Positions 1 to 11,316 are shown, numbered from the stretch's first letter. The stretch is 64,000 nucleotides of DNA from Ligula intestinalis (GCA_036362985.1 JAYGXS010000009.1:17730750-17794749), one strand, 5' to 3'. The notes: generated by a model not told the origin, from the sequence alone. Made by a program: numbers and translations.

Positions 1-1063
1 GCTTGAACTCATCAACATAGACAAGCACAAATTAAGAGGTGCCGAATAGGCTAACGCGCTACGCCACCAAAGAATCTGGTTTTGGCGGCTAAGTTCTGTA
101 CGCCTGTGGTTGGGTTAGGCTGACAGACGACTGCCGCAATTCCCCCTTGTCCATCTGGGTCAGGGATCGCGAACATGTGTCTCGCGAGCCAGGTGTGCTT
201 CTTTTAATGATTCTATCTGGCTCCCTCTTAGATGGAATTGGAATTTGAAAATTCCGATTTTGTAATTTTGGTTACGCCACCGCCGAGACTGGTAGCGAAT
301 TAATTTAATCTCGACCAATCACGCACCTGGCTCTCTCAGATAAAATGACAATTATAACAACCTGATTTAAAGGAATAAATCCAGAGGTTTATTATCGTCG
401 CATCCAATCTTAAAATATATTATATGGCTTTCACTGAAATAAATTTCCAAGTATTTGCTTGCTTAGCTCTCTGAGTCCAAAAGGTTCCCTACCTCTGATC
501 TGGGTACTGCTCCTTTGCGTGGTCGCACACATAGCTGCAGGTCTAGGCTGCACCTACGCCCGACCCCCCCCCTCCAGTCTTCTTGACTCTGTTTGACACC
601 GGCCAGAGGTGGGTGGACGGGTGAGGAAGGAAGGAAAAGAAGAGTGCGGTAGATGCAGCGCAAGCCTGCTATCGCAGAAGACTTATTCACAATGCAGGCA
701 ACTGTAGCATGCAACCTGACTGATACTGAGTTTTTAGTATGCCACTACCTTAATGAGCCACAAAATTTACAGGCGCCATGTGTGGCTCATCTCTAGTTAC
801 ACCTACAGTACCCTGCTTTTGCCCGCCCCCCCATTTTTGTCCGGTGCATCTACCACGTGACTCCCTGTAGGGGTACGCCCATTTTTTAAAACACTGGGTG
901 TGCGAAGGGAGGGTGGAGCCAGTGGATGCGATTATCTGTTCGTGTTCACTGGACAAATTACCGTTATCCAACCACTTCCTCTTATGTGACAGAGGGGCTT
1001 ATTACGGTCCTGCCAAGTTTTACTGTTCGCCCTTATGATTGCCCTTTTGTCCTGACAGTTTGT
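1..1063. other. Intron of the CK1 gene, no gene seen
   Basis: No exon is visible. The stretch 530-680 is a GC-rich repeat with a run of C and a phrase reading 'cttcttgact..tgacaccgg' that recurs at 4620-4720 and 54000-54110. The stretch 770-930 is also GC-rich but not recognised. Short ORFs here have no recognisable protein similarity. It should be intronic because the exon at 1538 opens with an acceptor in mid-codon. Confidence 0.5.
530..680. repeat. Unclassified GC-rich repeat (family VII)
   Basis: The block holding a poly-C run, 'tcttcttgactctgtttgac' and 'gtagatgcagcgcaag' recurs at 4620-4720 and most completely at 54000-54110. No coding capacity is seen, and boundaries are approximate. 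Confidence 0.5.
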
Positions 1064-1345
1064 ATTTTCAGAAGAAGAAGAAGACTCGATCGCTGGGACA
1101 TAACGTTTATTCGCCTGACGTTTCGACATCCGTCGCTGATTCATCATCAGAGATCTGAGTAGGAAACCGTAGCAGATACAGGTAGCGCATGTACAGGAAT
1201 TTGCAGTATGTCTAGGATACAGTCATTGCTGCAAACATACATCGACAATTAACGTTAATTGCCTTCTGGCGCGTGGATTGTTTGTTGGACGTCACGCGGG
1301 CTCTGACCTGTTGAACTTTAATCACGGGCAGTGGGCTCGAGCGTA
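1064..1345 (-). mobile_element. Penelope-like element terminal repeat with hammerhead-like motif
   Basis: The + strand reads 'cctgacgtttcgacatccg' and then 'tcatcatcagag', the reverse complement of CTGATGA, hairpin, GAAACGTC. The next ~220 bp, including 'aattaacgttaattgcctt' and 'gggctctgacctgttgaac', match 29795-30060 closely and the reverse complement of 30545-30800. At 30060-30632 these ends flank PLE coding sequence, so this is read as a detached PLE terminus. Confidence 0.6.
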
Positions 1346-1537
1346 ACGCCTCGAGTTTATTCACAATTGGGTCAGCTCAAAATAAACGTTTTGTCCCGGC
1401 GATCGAGTCTTTTTCTTCTCAATTGCTTCTTGGGACACGCATATTCGCTTCTATTGGTAGTTTGTATTTCCTTATCTTTCTCTCTCGCTCTCTCTGACCC
1501 GCTCTCCCTCCCCCAATGCCTCCTTTTTGTTGTTTAG

Positions 1538-1915
1538 CCGAGATGGCCGAATACCTTAACTACTGCCGATCCCTGCACTTTGAGGACAAGCCCGAGTACT
1601 CCTATCTGCGCCGACTGTTGCGCGCCCTCTTCAAGCGTCATCATTTTACGCATGACATTGTCTTCGACTGGAACCTGCTCAAGATCTCCGGCACGGAGGG
1701 CGCAGCCAGCGGCAGTGGTACCAACGGCGGTTCCGGCGGCGTCAACGGTGGCGATAAGCAGAACAACAACAACAATAATAATGCTCTGGCGCCGGTAGGC
1801 GGTGGTGGGCAGAAGGTCATCGCTTCGGCGGCGCTTGCTTTGGCTGCACTGCAGCAGCAGCAGCAACAACAGCAGCAGCAGGCGGATATGGACTGTAACG
1901 ACGTCCAGCAGAAGG
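1538..1915 (+). CDS. Casein kinase 1 (delta/epsilon-like), internal exon ending the kinase domain
   Basis: CK1 is a Ser/Thr protein kinase acting in Wnt signalling, clock and vesicle pathways. The exon opens after a pyrimidine-rich acceptor (ttttgttgtttag) in mid-codon and reads E-M-A then [20 protein letters not shown], followed by [10 protein letters not shown] and VFDWNLLK. This is the last helix region of a CK1 catalytic domain; RSL, DKP-Y-YLR and FDWN-LK fit delta/epsilon better than alpha or gamma. After FDWNLLK (near 1690) the tail starts with Gly/Ser/Asn-rich sequence and a Gln run at 1850-1881. It ends at a gtacgt donor after the first base of a codon. The next exon, at 11317, supplies the missing two bases. 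The ATP-binding lobe and catalytic loop lie upstream of the window. The assignment to CK1 is firm; the delta/epsilon subtype is inferred from similarity. Confidence 0.9.
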
Positions 1916-1959
1916 GTACGTCCAGAGCGGAATTTATCCTCTATTGTACTTTGGATATA

Positions 1960-3470
1960 AATATCGCGTCGGGTCCATAAGCACTTCCATATCCTGATGG
2001 ACTGAGTCGAGCCAGGTTTTGAGTTGACCACCTCTTCGACGTTCTCAATTAGGCAACGGTTTCAATTTGAGGGCAGTACCACTGAGCTCTTGAGGTCGGC
2101 GACGAAGAACGTGTCCAAACCACCTCAGCCGTCTTTCCTAAATGGCCTGGGATATCCTTGTGATTTTGTCGCAGCGAGTGCGGACTGTCTCATTTGAGAC
2201 AAAGTCGGTGTACTTCACTCGAAGGATGTTGCTCAGACAGTAGTGTTCGACTACTTCCAGTTTCTGTTCATCCTCAACGCGCATAGCCCAACATTCGCAT
2301 CCGTTTAGGACAACGGACGACACAGATGCACGGACCTTTGCTGAGAGAGAAAAAGCGCATCGGGTCCATAAGCACTTCTGAAGGCTGGAGAACAGACGTC
2401 GTGCTGCGTCAATTCGGGAGACAAGGTTATCCTTACTATGTACATTCGGCAGCAACCTCGCTCCCAAGTATTTGAAGCTGTCGGCTCCTTCAAGTTGACA
2501 GCCACTAATCTCGAGAGGTGCCTTCTCTTCGGCCGGGATGCAGCATGAAAACACTTTGGTCTTCCCAGCGTTTATGGACAAACCGACCGATTTCGCGACC
2601 TCGTTCACGCGCGACACCATAGACTGGAGATCGCCAAAGCTTGATGCTAGTAAAGCGATATCATCGGCATATTTGAGGTCAGTTAACCGGCGTCCGGTTG
2701 CAAGCTTAATACCGTGACTTTCTTGCAGGGCCTTCCCGAGAACCCAGTAAATGGCGTAGTTAAAGAGGATGGGCGACAGAACACAGCCTTGCCGAACGCC
2801 TGACCGAATAGCGAAGGGTTCTGAGAGGTTGTTGTGGACTAAAACCCGCGCAGTGGTGGAGCGGTAGTATGCCTTAATCTTGGCGATTAGTTTTATTGGT
2901 ACGCCATCAAATGCCATTATCCGCCATAGGAAGTCACGATGGATGGAGTCGAATGCAGCGGCAAAGTCAACAAAGCAGATGGCCGTTGGTTGTTAGTAGC
3001 TATGGCGGAATTCGAGGATCCGTCTCAGTGTGAATATCTGATCCACAAATCCACGCCCAGCACGAAATTCGGCCTGGTTGTGTTGCATCCTGGAGTCGCG
3101 CATAGACTGGAACCGCCTGAGGAGAACAATCGCGAAAATCTTAGCAGCAATGTCGATGAGGCTTGTGCTGCGGCAGTTCTCACATTTGTCTTGTTTCCAT
3201 TCTTGTGAACAGGCACAAGGATGCCTGAGCCCCAGTCGTCAGGAACGGTCTCGTCTCTTTATGCTTGTCCAATCACCTAATGGAGCCAAGACACCAGAGT
3301 GTCGGCACAAGTCTTGTAGATTTCAGCGGGTGTGCCGTCCTCTCCAGCTGCCTTATTGTTGCGCAGCATTTTTTTGGCATCAACTAATTCTGCTTCAGAT
3401 GGAAGGTCGCATGACACTGGATAAGTGCAAGAGGGAAAGTTTACCACTCTACCATTGCACCACTGCACAG
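1960..3470 (-). mobile_element. RTE-like LINE, 5'-truncated and decayed
   Basis: Reading down from 3470 the - strand encodes a LINE polymerase: SEAELVDAKKMLRNNKAAGE, then a broken stretch, then an open 259-codon frame at 2917-2138 with [19 protein letters not shown], the palm motif YADDIALLAS, SINAGKTKVFS and VLNGCECWA. Below 2138 the tail is shifted out of frame. The order (fingers, [12 protein letters not shown], thumb, GCECWA) fits RTE-type non-LTR reverse transcriptase. The N-terminal endonuclease is absent and frames break near 2920-3280, so it is a dead fragment. A sister copy at 52600-53895 is close in sequence. It lies about 45 bp behind the CK1 exon, antisense to that gene. Confidence 0.85.
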
Positions 3471-3632
3471 GCTCGTTGATTTTTCGGTTGGGATCGTGAA
3501 TATGCGGGCTTCGCCGATCTGGTGGAGGAAAAATCACGTTCGGTTTCGCCCTTGAGCTCACAATTAGAGCCCGCGCACCGGCATCCACATAGCGACTATT
3601 AGGACAAGGTGAAATAGATCCGAGAAAGCAAA

Positions 3633-3800
3633 GGGATACTTGAATGTCCATTTCTAGCTTGTCAACCGTCATCAGCCAGTCACACCCCATATAAAGGGTT
3701 GGAACCCCCGAGATTCGAACCCGGAACCTTTGGTCATTGAGTTTACCACTGTACCATTTCACCACAGGCTCGTTGCTTTTCGGTTGTAATCGTGAATATG
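3633..3800 (-). mobile_element. tRNA-derived SINE II copy
   Basis: The + strand carries 'gtcaaccgtcatcagccag', then a B-box-like 'gattcgaacccggaacc' and A-box remains ending in 'ctcgttgc'. The same order (body, B box, A box) recurs many times here, so this is a SINE with a Pol III tRNA-like head in reverse orientation. The anticodon arm is degraded. Confidence 0.65.
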
Positions 3801-3911
3801 ATGGAAATGGGGTGTTCATTCGATCTGTCTGATCTTTGGGCATATACTTGTCCGGGTGTGTCTTGAGGCTGTCGATTTGTGACTTCAGACATGTGATGGA
3901 GTGAAACTGAC

Positions 3912-4070
3912 CAAGACAATGGAGACCGGAATGGCCATTTCTGGCTTGCTAGCTGTCATCAGCCTGCCGTACCCAATCTCAAGCGTTGGAAACCCCGAGA
4001 TTCGAATCCGGTACCTTTAATTGTAAACCCCAGGGCTAAACCGATCGGTGCGGAATTCGCTCGTCCCGTT
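3912..4070 (-). mobile_element. tRNA-derived SINE II copy
   Basis: Body 'tggagaccggaatggccat' with 'agctgtcatcagcctgcc', then a reverse B box 'gagattcgaatccggta'. It is a second, independent copy in the same orientation as the neighbour at 3633. Confidence 0.65.
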
Positions 4071-4137
4071 TGTGCCTGGGGGGCGCTCTTGAGCCCCGTC
4101 AACAGCTGTTCAACGGCTAGCATATTATTATATGCAG

Positions 4138-4330
4138 AAATATATTATTGACAAAGACTAGTAATGGCCTGTTCCGGCTTATTAGCCGTCATCAGCCAAA
4201 CATCCAATCCCAGGAGTAGCCGCCCCCGAGGCTCGAACCTCCGACCTTTTTAGTTAAAAGCCCATCGCTCTAACCACTGCGGCACGGGCTCGTTGCCTTA
4301 CCAGTTTCGATCGGGAATATACACCATGAT
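4138..4330 (-). mobile_element. tRNA-derived SINE II copy, well kept head
   Basis: Body 'cttattagccgtcatcagcc', reverse B box 'gaggctcgaacctccgacc' and reverse A box 'ctctaaccactgcggcacgg'. Read on the - strand the head is a tRNA-like CCGTGCCGCAGTGGTTAGAG. It is the third SINE II in a row in this orientation. Confidence 0.75.
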
Positions 4331-4599
4331 AGAGGGGGCGCTCACCGATCGGTACGGAATTCACTCGTTCTGTTTGTGTCCAGAGACTAACTCTCAAGCC
4401 CTACCAGCAGCCGCTCAATGGCTAGCGTGTATTATAGGCACAACGAGTGAGTTCCGAAACTCACGGTGTATGTTTCCGGTTAACTTGGACACCGCAGTCA
4501 GCCTAGGGTGTGCATGTTGTTGTGTGGAGTGACTAGCTGCGGGCTGGGGGTCAGGCTCAATGTGGCCTTTAGGGGGCTCCCAGGCGGGAACCTACCTAG

Positions 4600-5060
4600 C
4601 GAGGTGTGCTGTTGCTACGCGTGTTGAGTGTCGGTCGCGCCTGCGCCCTCCCCCCTCTCCGGTCTTCTTGACTTTTTTTTGACACCGGGTCACGGTGTGG
4701 GAGTGGTGAGAGAGTGGGTTAGATTTTTCGCAATTCACCGCGCAGGAGTCACCATGTTGCTTCTGTCTGCTGAGAGTCGTGGTGGACATCGTCGAGAGCG
4801 ACGGTCAAACTCTCGTTATATTTCCGATCGAAACCGGCAGAGCGACAGGGCACATGTTAAAACATGTTGTCAGTAGTTTTCGTCCTCGCATGCACGCGAG
4901 TCGTCTGAAGGGAGTTGGTGGGTGTGATAAGAGACAGCTGGTTAGGCGACAGGGAGGGTTTGATGGAGCTGTTTCGGAAGAGGGGGGAGAGAGAATGCAT
5001 GCAGTTAAGCGACTGTGGGGCGTGAATATTGTCGGAGGTTCCTTAGTGTGCACCAGGCCG
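4600..5060. repeat. Family VII repeat plus unassigned GC-rich sequence
   Basis: The phrase 'cggtcttcttgacttttttt' followed by 'gacaccgggtcacggtgtgg' matches family VII at 530-680 and 54000-54110. The remainder to 5060 is GC-rich with purine/GT runs and no recognisable gene. Confidence 0.4.
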
Positions 5061-5195
5061 GCTTCTTAAAGCTGATCACAGTCGCTTCTGTTGTTGCTAG
5101 CGAACGCTAGCTCCGGGGCCTAGAGTATTTTGCTGGGGCCTTATAAATCACCCGGAAGGCTTCGTTGAGGTGCGCAGGATGTCCGAAATCAACAA

Positions 5196-5655
5196 TGTGC
5201 GCGGGAATACCGCCCCTACATCGCCTTTTCTCAGTCACGTTAGGCGGTGTTCCCTTATTCTGCTGGATAAGCACCGACTCATGTGGCCAGTATAACCTGC
5301 TCTACAAGAGCAAGCAAACAAGTAGATGCAGCTGGAAATTACCTGAGGTGGAAACCCATCCTTGCCTTCTCCGTGCAAAACTAAGTTAGTGCGGAATAAT
5401 ATTCGAACTCTTGCTATCGGGAAGGTTCGTGTGCGCGGGAATACGGCTGTTCAAACTCCCTACTTCGCCTTTTCTGAGTCATGTCGGGCGGTGTCCTCTT
5501 ATTCTCCTGGATAAGCACCGACTCATGTGGCCGGTATAAGCTGCTCTATAAGAGTAAGTAAACCAGTAGATGCAGTTGGAAATGATCTGAGGTCGCAAGC
5601 TATCCTTGCCTTCTCCGTGCAAAAGTAAGCTAGTGCAGAATAATATCCGGAGTTC
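5196..5655. repeat. Two-copy tandem duplication, unit about 235-243 bp
   Basis: The unit starting 'gtgcgcgggaatac' (5197 and 5431) and ending 'agtgcggaataatat' / 'agtgcagaataatat' (5388 and 5631) occurs twice in direct order. The shared core 'ggataagcaccgactcatgt' is identical. The copies differ by scattered substitutions, so the duplication is old. No gene is seen in it. Confidence 0.8.
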
Positions 5656-7089
5656 ATTTGCCTTGGAAGGGGACTTAAATGATTTCTATGTGAATGAACC
5701 TGTGCTTAATCCAAACGCACTTTACAACGCAATTGAAAACCATTTCTCTCTTCCCCTCGGATTAGCCTAAAACATGCGTGCATTGTGGGAAGTTAATTTA
5801 GCACTGCGAAAAACTGTGCTAGACGTGACTGTTAAACTCACTGTAGACCAACCAGGACCGCACCGTGATGCATGATTGTTCGACCGCCCATTTCGATGAT
5901 ATCCACTACAAGCTTCAACGATTTAAGCAACGCGGTGACTTCCGCGAGATAAACCGCGATGCAGACTGGACTATTACCATGATACACACGGACGCCTTTT
6001 TAGACAGGTCTTGTCCGAGGTAATTCAGATCAACGTAATCAAACCATCGCTGTACACGCTCGTCGCCTTGTCTTTGAAGTATACCGACCGAATAGAAATG
6101 TCCGAGAGCGAGAGAGCGGAACCCTCGGTGTGACTAATGGCGACTTGTGAATGCTAGCGTGTGAATTTTGTGCCAGTTGTAAGTGTTTGTGTTTGTGTGT
6201 GAAAATAAACGTGCCATTGCACGCGTAAACAGGCAAAAGATCTGCAGCCGGCTACTGTACCCGATGTCCGATTCTGTTTAGTCGTGGCGCTAGAAGACGT
6301 AGTGATAAAAAAGTTCTTCACTGGCCTTTTTCCTCCAGAAATGTACACTCGAAACGCATTACATGTAATCGTCTTCCAAAGCTTATTCATATAAAGTAGT
6401 AGGGGTACAGCAGACGGTTCTCTAAAACCTCGGAAATATTTTCAATTTTAAAAGGTTCCGCATTTGGTGCTCCAATCTTGCCTATCCCGTAGATATTTCG
6501 GTCAAGACAAGATGCTGTAAAAGCTGCACTGTCAAAAATTGCTACTTCTTTAGTAGCATATATTTTCCAATCTATTTTTCGTACCTTATAAATTCAAATG
6601 TATTTTTATTTAAAAAATATGCCCAACAGTATTCTTTCTATCTTGTAGTCATTTGCTAACAAAGTACGTCTTAAAAATTGATTCTGGAGGAAAGGACATC
6701 TTTTGGTTTTAGACAAAAGCCTTCAGTTGCAGAATTCTGTTTTAAACTTCACCATTCAGGATTATTAATCTACAAGCTCTATATCTTGCCTGTCAGGAAA
6801 TCCGTATGTTTCTACACTTCTAGTTTATCAAGATACCGTAATATAGGGCTCATTAAATTTTGCGCCACTGTATGCTTTACTTATAAATGGACACATTCGC
6901 TGTTTTAACAATGAAAATATCACGGTCGTGCGAATGTGCCCATATTTAACTTCAAATGTCAGCTTGGCAAGCCTGCATTTTCAGTAATTCGTCATCGGAC
7001 TTAAAAATGCCTTATAATTAAAACTCATTGTCCTGACATTGCCCATATGGCGAGGTAGGTGGAGTGGAATAGCGGGAGGAGGGGAAATA
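5656..7089. other. AT-rich intronic stretch without a gene
   Basis: No exon, RNA gene or intact element was recognised. The part 6570-6620 ('ttataaattcaaatgtattt') resembles the arms of the inverted repeat at 21376-22461 and may be a diverged relative. Confidence 0.4.
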
Positions 7090-7310
7090 TGGTAGACTGT
7101 AAGTATTGTCCACCAATCAGGTACAGAATGAACATCATTGTCAACTGCGCGGAGTGAAAATCTGCCCCTGGAAGCTGCTTGCCATCGCCACCTGATGTTG
7201 GCTGCGGGAGAGTACCCGTATACGTGTTTTCTGACAGTACAGCGCTGGATTTGCTAGCACTCGTGTACGCCCTCAGAGAAGTTAGCCAGTGACCGATAGA
7301 CTTTGCTGGC
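7090..7310 (-). pseudogene. Penelope-like element C-terminal fragment
   Basis: The nucleotides at 7170-7265 ('catcgccacctgatgttgg', then 'acagcgctggatttgctagc') align with 9340-9420 in the better preserved PLE at 9263-10200. There they encode the end of the GIY-YIG protein. Here the frame is shifted and no domain remains, so it is a short relic. Confidence 0.55.
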
Positions 7311-7311
7311 A

Positions 7312-8659
7312 TTGACTCGGTGATTCATATCAAGGCAGTGGCTGATTCCTCGTCGATTGGTGGCGAAAAGGTCAGAAGAGCGTCTGTCGAAATGGTTGTT
7401 TTACGGTCAGGTGGCGAGATCGGAAGGACGCTATCAATGTCTTACTCCTAACTTTGTGTACTTAATGTCGGCTGCACATAAACAATCCTACCTTTCATAT
7501 CAGTCGTGTCGGCTGGGTCGACTAAATCATCATCATCGTCTTCCAAACAACGTGCACACAGCCCACGTAACTTGACCTAACTAGCCGAAACCAGGGTCAT
7601 CTAGTAAATGTGTTCCTCCCAAGACCACCATATGTTTTCTCCTGCCGCCCTGAAACTGGTTTTTCGGAGGTTTGGACCGGATGATCACCTTCGACTACAT
7701 GAATTATAGGAAACAACCACTTCACCAAACTGAAGCGCGAGTTAACTGGGAATTTAGGTGGTTTGACATGGAAAGCTTTCTGCTCATCATAAACAACCTT
7801 CATTCTTTTCCAAACACCTCGGTTAGTAAGCTTCGCCGTTTATCCCCGTTAATCTGACAAAAGCCATCGTTGATGATTGCCATGAACCCAATGTCATGTT
7901 AATTATTTGTTTTTATGAAAGACGCGACCCCTGAAAAATCGATTCCAACAAAATCACGTAGGGCGAAGCTGCAAGGTCATCTGACGTGACGAGAATATGG
8001 GTAAATTTTAATAGAATTGGTCAGTATGAGCTGAACTACAATACGTACATCACGGGCACTGACTAAATATCCAGGCAACCATGTTTCGTTGACGCAGCTG
8101 CGAGGGCTGCGGCTTGTCAGTGGGTCCACCAGTGCCCCCCGTGTGCTTTTGGGATAAATGAACTCTTGTTTTCATCCGGTCTTATTCAATTTCCGAAGAC
8201 GTTCATGTGCAAACTTCAAATAAAGCCTTCAGAACAGACCGTTCCGAGTTTCCGAAAGCTTCCCTCCATGTTCGCGCCGGAATTCCCTCCAAAAAATAAG
8301 CAAGGCAGAGCACGAAGTCTCCTCTAGACGAAAAGAATGCAAGGAATAAGGATCAACTTTAAGACACTCGAGTCCCGTCCAGAGATAGTGCTAGAAATGC
8401 ATTTGCGTTGAGTTCGGTGGCAGTAATACCAATCCCTCCTGATGCAACTTTAAAAGTCCTTGTTTTACAAAATTTTCCGGGGGCCCCGTCCGCTTGTCTG
8501 CTCTCGTATCCTATCCCTCTAGGTATTAACTGGTTATAGTGCTTATTTTTTACCTGTATACATGAGCGCACGTGTATGCCACCTGTTTCATCATGTTCAT
8601 GTCTCAGCGACCCATCTCACACCTATCAGCCCGGACGCACCTCCGTTTGTAGTAGGTAG
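7312..8659. other. Intronic stretch, nothing recognised
   Basis: No exon signals with conserved coding sequence, RNA genes or repeats shared with the rest of the window were seen. The short ORFs have no recognisable motif. Confidence 0.35.
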
Positions 8660-8829
8660 ATAGTATTGTCGGCAAAGATAAAGGAGACTGGAATGGCTTT
8701 TTCTGGCTTATTAGCCGTTGTCGGCCAGCCATACCCAGACGCAGGTGACGTCCCACCCGACCTTTTTTTCAGAGTCAAACGCCCTAACCATTGAGCCACG
8801 AACTCGTTGTCCCGCCGGTCTGGGTCAGG
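8660..8829 (-). mobile_element. tRNA-derived SINE II copy
   Basis: Body 'ataaaggagactggaatgg', 'cttattagccgttgtcggcc', then reverse B-box remains and 'ccctaaccattgagccacg', the reverse of a CGTGGCTCAATGGTTAGGG head. It abuts a family III repeat on its right, as if one inserted next to the other. Confidence 0.75.
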
Positions 8830-9058
8830 GGGTTGGCTGTCTGGCTAGTAGCCCTTGTTGGATCGGGAGCCCTGCCGGGTTGGCCTCGATTCCGGCGGCG
8901 AGGAGGGGAAGTCGGAGCAGCGTGATCGGGCGGTGTTGCTCCGTCATCAAAAACAGAGATGTAGAGGAGAGGAGATAGATCCACCGTAGGGAGGTTTGGT
9001 GTAGCAGACCTTGGCCGCCGTGAGGATGGGTGGGAACGCTGCGAAGACGCGTCTGCTG
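8830..9058. repeat. Family III 230-bp repeat, copy 1
   Basis: Shared phrases 'agtagcccttgttggatc', 'ggcggcgaggagg', 'gagatagatccaccgtagg', 'gcagaccttggccgccgtga' and 'gaagacgcgtctgctgt' recur in the same order at 10669-10893 and 17391-17613. No coding sequence is recognised. Confidence 0.85.
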
Positions 9059-9262
9059 TGGTCAGGGAGTATTGACACTCGGTACTGAATGTTAACCTGA
9101 CCGCAACGGTCCCGCTTAATCCGAGTAAACTGTTCCAGCTAGATTTTACAATATACCTTATGTATCTTATATCTTAACGCTGTACATAACAATTAAAGTT
9201 TGAATAGGTAGAAAAATCAATAACTGTCTAACACGAGCGCTGATTGGCCAACGCCGACTATG

Positions 9263-10200
9263 TCAGTTTGCGTATGTAGGCCATGTCAGCGTGATGGTTG
9301 AGGGACTGTCGCTAGTTTGTAGGGGCGAAATGCTATCGCCACCTGGCGTCGGTTTAGTCCATGGAAGCGAAAGAGCTTGTGTCAGAGTCTTCTGACAACA
9401 CAGCACTGGATTTGCTAGCCTTATAGCCACTGCTTCGGCTGTAGCAAGCATCCGTTGGCGTAGGCCTTTGGAAAAAGTAGATGGAGTCCTGTAGACCACC
9501 TGAAAGGCTTCGTTAATATCGACTCGATGGTTCGTATCGACAGGATGTGCGAGAATAGCATTCGAGATCGATCTAGTTTCACCTTTACTTAGCCAGGTCG
9601 GTATGTGCTCACGTACCCTCTTTTCGAGACGCCTCGTTGTACGGCCGATGTATCCCACTCCACAGGAGCAAGTAAAAGAGTAAATGCACATTGGTGTGGT
9701 CTTCAAAGTGAGTCGGTCCTTACCCCCCAATCGTAGGAGGGGAGAGTTCGTGAAGAGCACCCGTTAGTTCGCCGCTGGGAAAGCGTTTTTGATTGCAGTC
9801 CTCAAGCGTCGTCTGACCAGCTCGCTGGTTGCATTGCCTAAGAAAGGCAGTCTTATGAACACGTCCTTTTTTTCTGCAGTTAAGGTGACAGGCTTTTTGG
9901 CGCGCTTGCCAATATTTATGGGGATCAACCTTTCCAGATATCCATTTTCAATTAGTGTATGCTGCAGCTGTTGGAGTTCTGCTTCGACAGTTTCAGGAGA
10001 ACAGATCTGTCGTATCCTAGCTGCTAATCCCTGGACCAGATTTCGTTTTATATTGAGGGGGACAAAACTGTGGAAGTTAGTGTATTGTCCTGCCCAGGTT
10101 TTATTTCAGATAACCCTGCGTAGGATAGGTCCATCCTCTTGCCTTCGCAGAAGGACATCGAGGAACGCAATTTCATCGGACGGAGCGACCAGCTGCACAG
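9263..10200 (-). mobile_element. Penelope-like element, 3' half with GIY-YIG endonuclease
   Basis: Read on the - strand from 10200: DEIAFLDVLLRRQEDG, a frame break, then GQYTNFHSFVPLNIKRNLV (the usual post-RT linker of PLEs), KKPVTL, a stop near 9762, and an open 165-codon frame. That frame contains IYSFTCSCGVGYIGRTTRRL and REHIPTWL, a GIY-YIG endonuclease domain with the Cys pair of animal PLEs. PLEs insert by target-primed reverse transcription using this nuclease. At least two stops/frameshifts make it inactive, and the RT palm is missing. The open C-terminus is well kept, so this is a fairly young relic, antisense in the CK1 intron. Confidence 0.88.
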
Positions 10201-10668
10201 TCTGTCGCTGCGTTTTTTACCGTCTGTGCGTGCGCGCGTAGGTGTACCCTGATCACTCGCTTCTTGCTAGTGTCTGCCTCAGACCGATGACTCAGTACTT
10301 CTGCGCGCACCGTCCGTGCTTAGTCACATTTTAAAAGGTGCACGGCGTGGCAGTTGTGTCTGTGTCTCTTTGCACACAGGCCACCACTCGCAAATTGTTC
10401 GAGGGTCGATGTGGTTTTTCACGCCCCCTGCTCGGATGGTCATTCAACCGCCGAAAGCGGCGATGGCTTCCAGTACTGTCGGCCGGACCCACAAGGTCGG
10501 CCCAGCACAGGGGACTTACATGTTCATTTTTTTGTAATCGTGAAGTAGAATCTCATCGAACCCACCTGTAGGAGGGGGGGGGTTCCTGGTATCGATTCGT
10601 CGGTCTCGACGCGGTATATAAGTACTCTACCAGATTGATGCGTCAACAATATAGAAATTTAGCATCCG

Positions 10669-10893
10669 GTTGGCTGGCTAGTGGCCCTTGTTAGATCAGG
10701 AGCCCCGCTGAATTGGCCTCAATCCCGGCGGCAAGGAGGAGCAGTCGGAGCAGCATGGTCGGGAGGGACTGCTCCGTCATGAAAAACAGAGATGGAGAGG
10801 AGGGGAGATAGATCCACTGTAGGGCGATTGGTGTAGCAGACCTTGGTCGCCGTGAGAGTGGGTGGGAACGTGACGAAGACGCGTCCGCTGTGG
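10669..10893. repeat. Family III 230-bp repeat, copy 2
   Basis: Same order of blocks as at 8830-9058 ('ggcctcaatcccggcggc', 'gagatagatccactgtagg', 'gacgcgtccgctgt'). It is a direct repeat lying 1.8 kb downstream of copy 1. Confidence 0.85.
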
Positions 10894-11316
10894 GTTTAAA
10901 GTAACGCTTTAAGTAAGGTAACGCTTGGAAGGCTGTTGATTGTATTTATGATATATGATGAACATAAAATGCCACGTAAACCCCACTGTTCAACGATAGA
11001 ACAAATTTATTTTTGTTTCTGTACATTTTTGTTTTTCGGTCCATAAAAATTTATTTGGAGAGTGCGATGTAATATGTGGGTGCTCTTTGTCATACCTTTG
11101 TACTAAGAAACAGAAGCTAGCCTATAGAAAGTAGTTGCATGTCAGTAAGGGTTGGATGGAATACGTCGAACGTTTGTGGTAACACAGCCGACGCCAAAGC
11201 AGTAAGCAAAAGCATGCCTTCTACTAAGAATACAATAGACAGTTATGCAGTGTAAACAAAGGCGTGCTGATTCCTACAATCTACTGTTACCTATAACTCT
11301 GTTCCATCACTTGCAG

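Larger units (their letters stand above)
1916..11316 (+). other. 9.4-kb phase-1 intron of the CK1 gene
   Basis: The intron runs from gtacgt to tcacttgcag. It is filled with a - strand RTE-like LINE, at least four tRNA-derived SINE copies, a tandem duplication, a Penelope-like element and two copies of a 230-bp repeat, listed separately. The stretches 5656-7090 and 7312-8659 show no feature beyond AT-rich sequence. Confidence 0.8.

Noticed and set aside
1534..2031. 165-codon - strand ORF with poly-Leu
   Set aside because: It is the antisense shadow of the CK1 exon; the Leu run is the reverse of the CAG tract.
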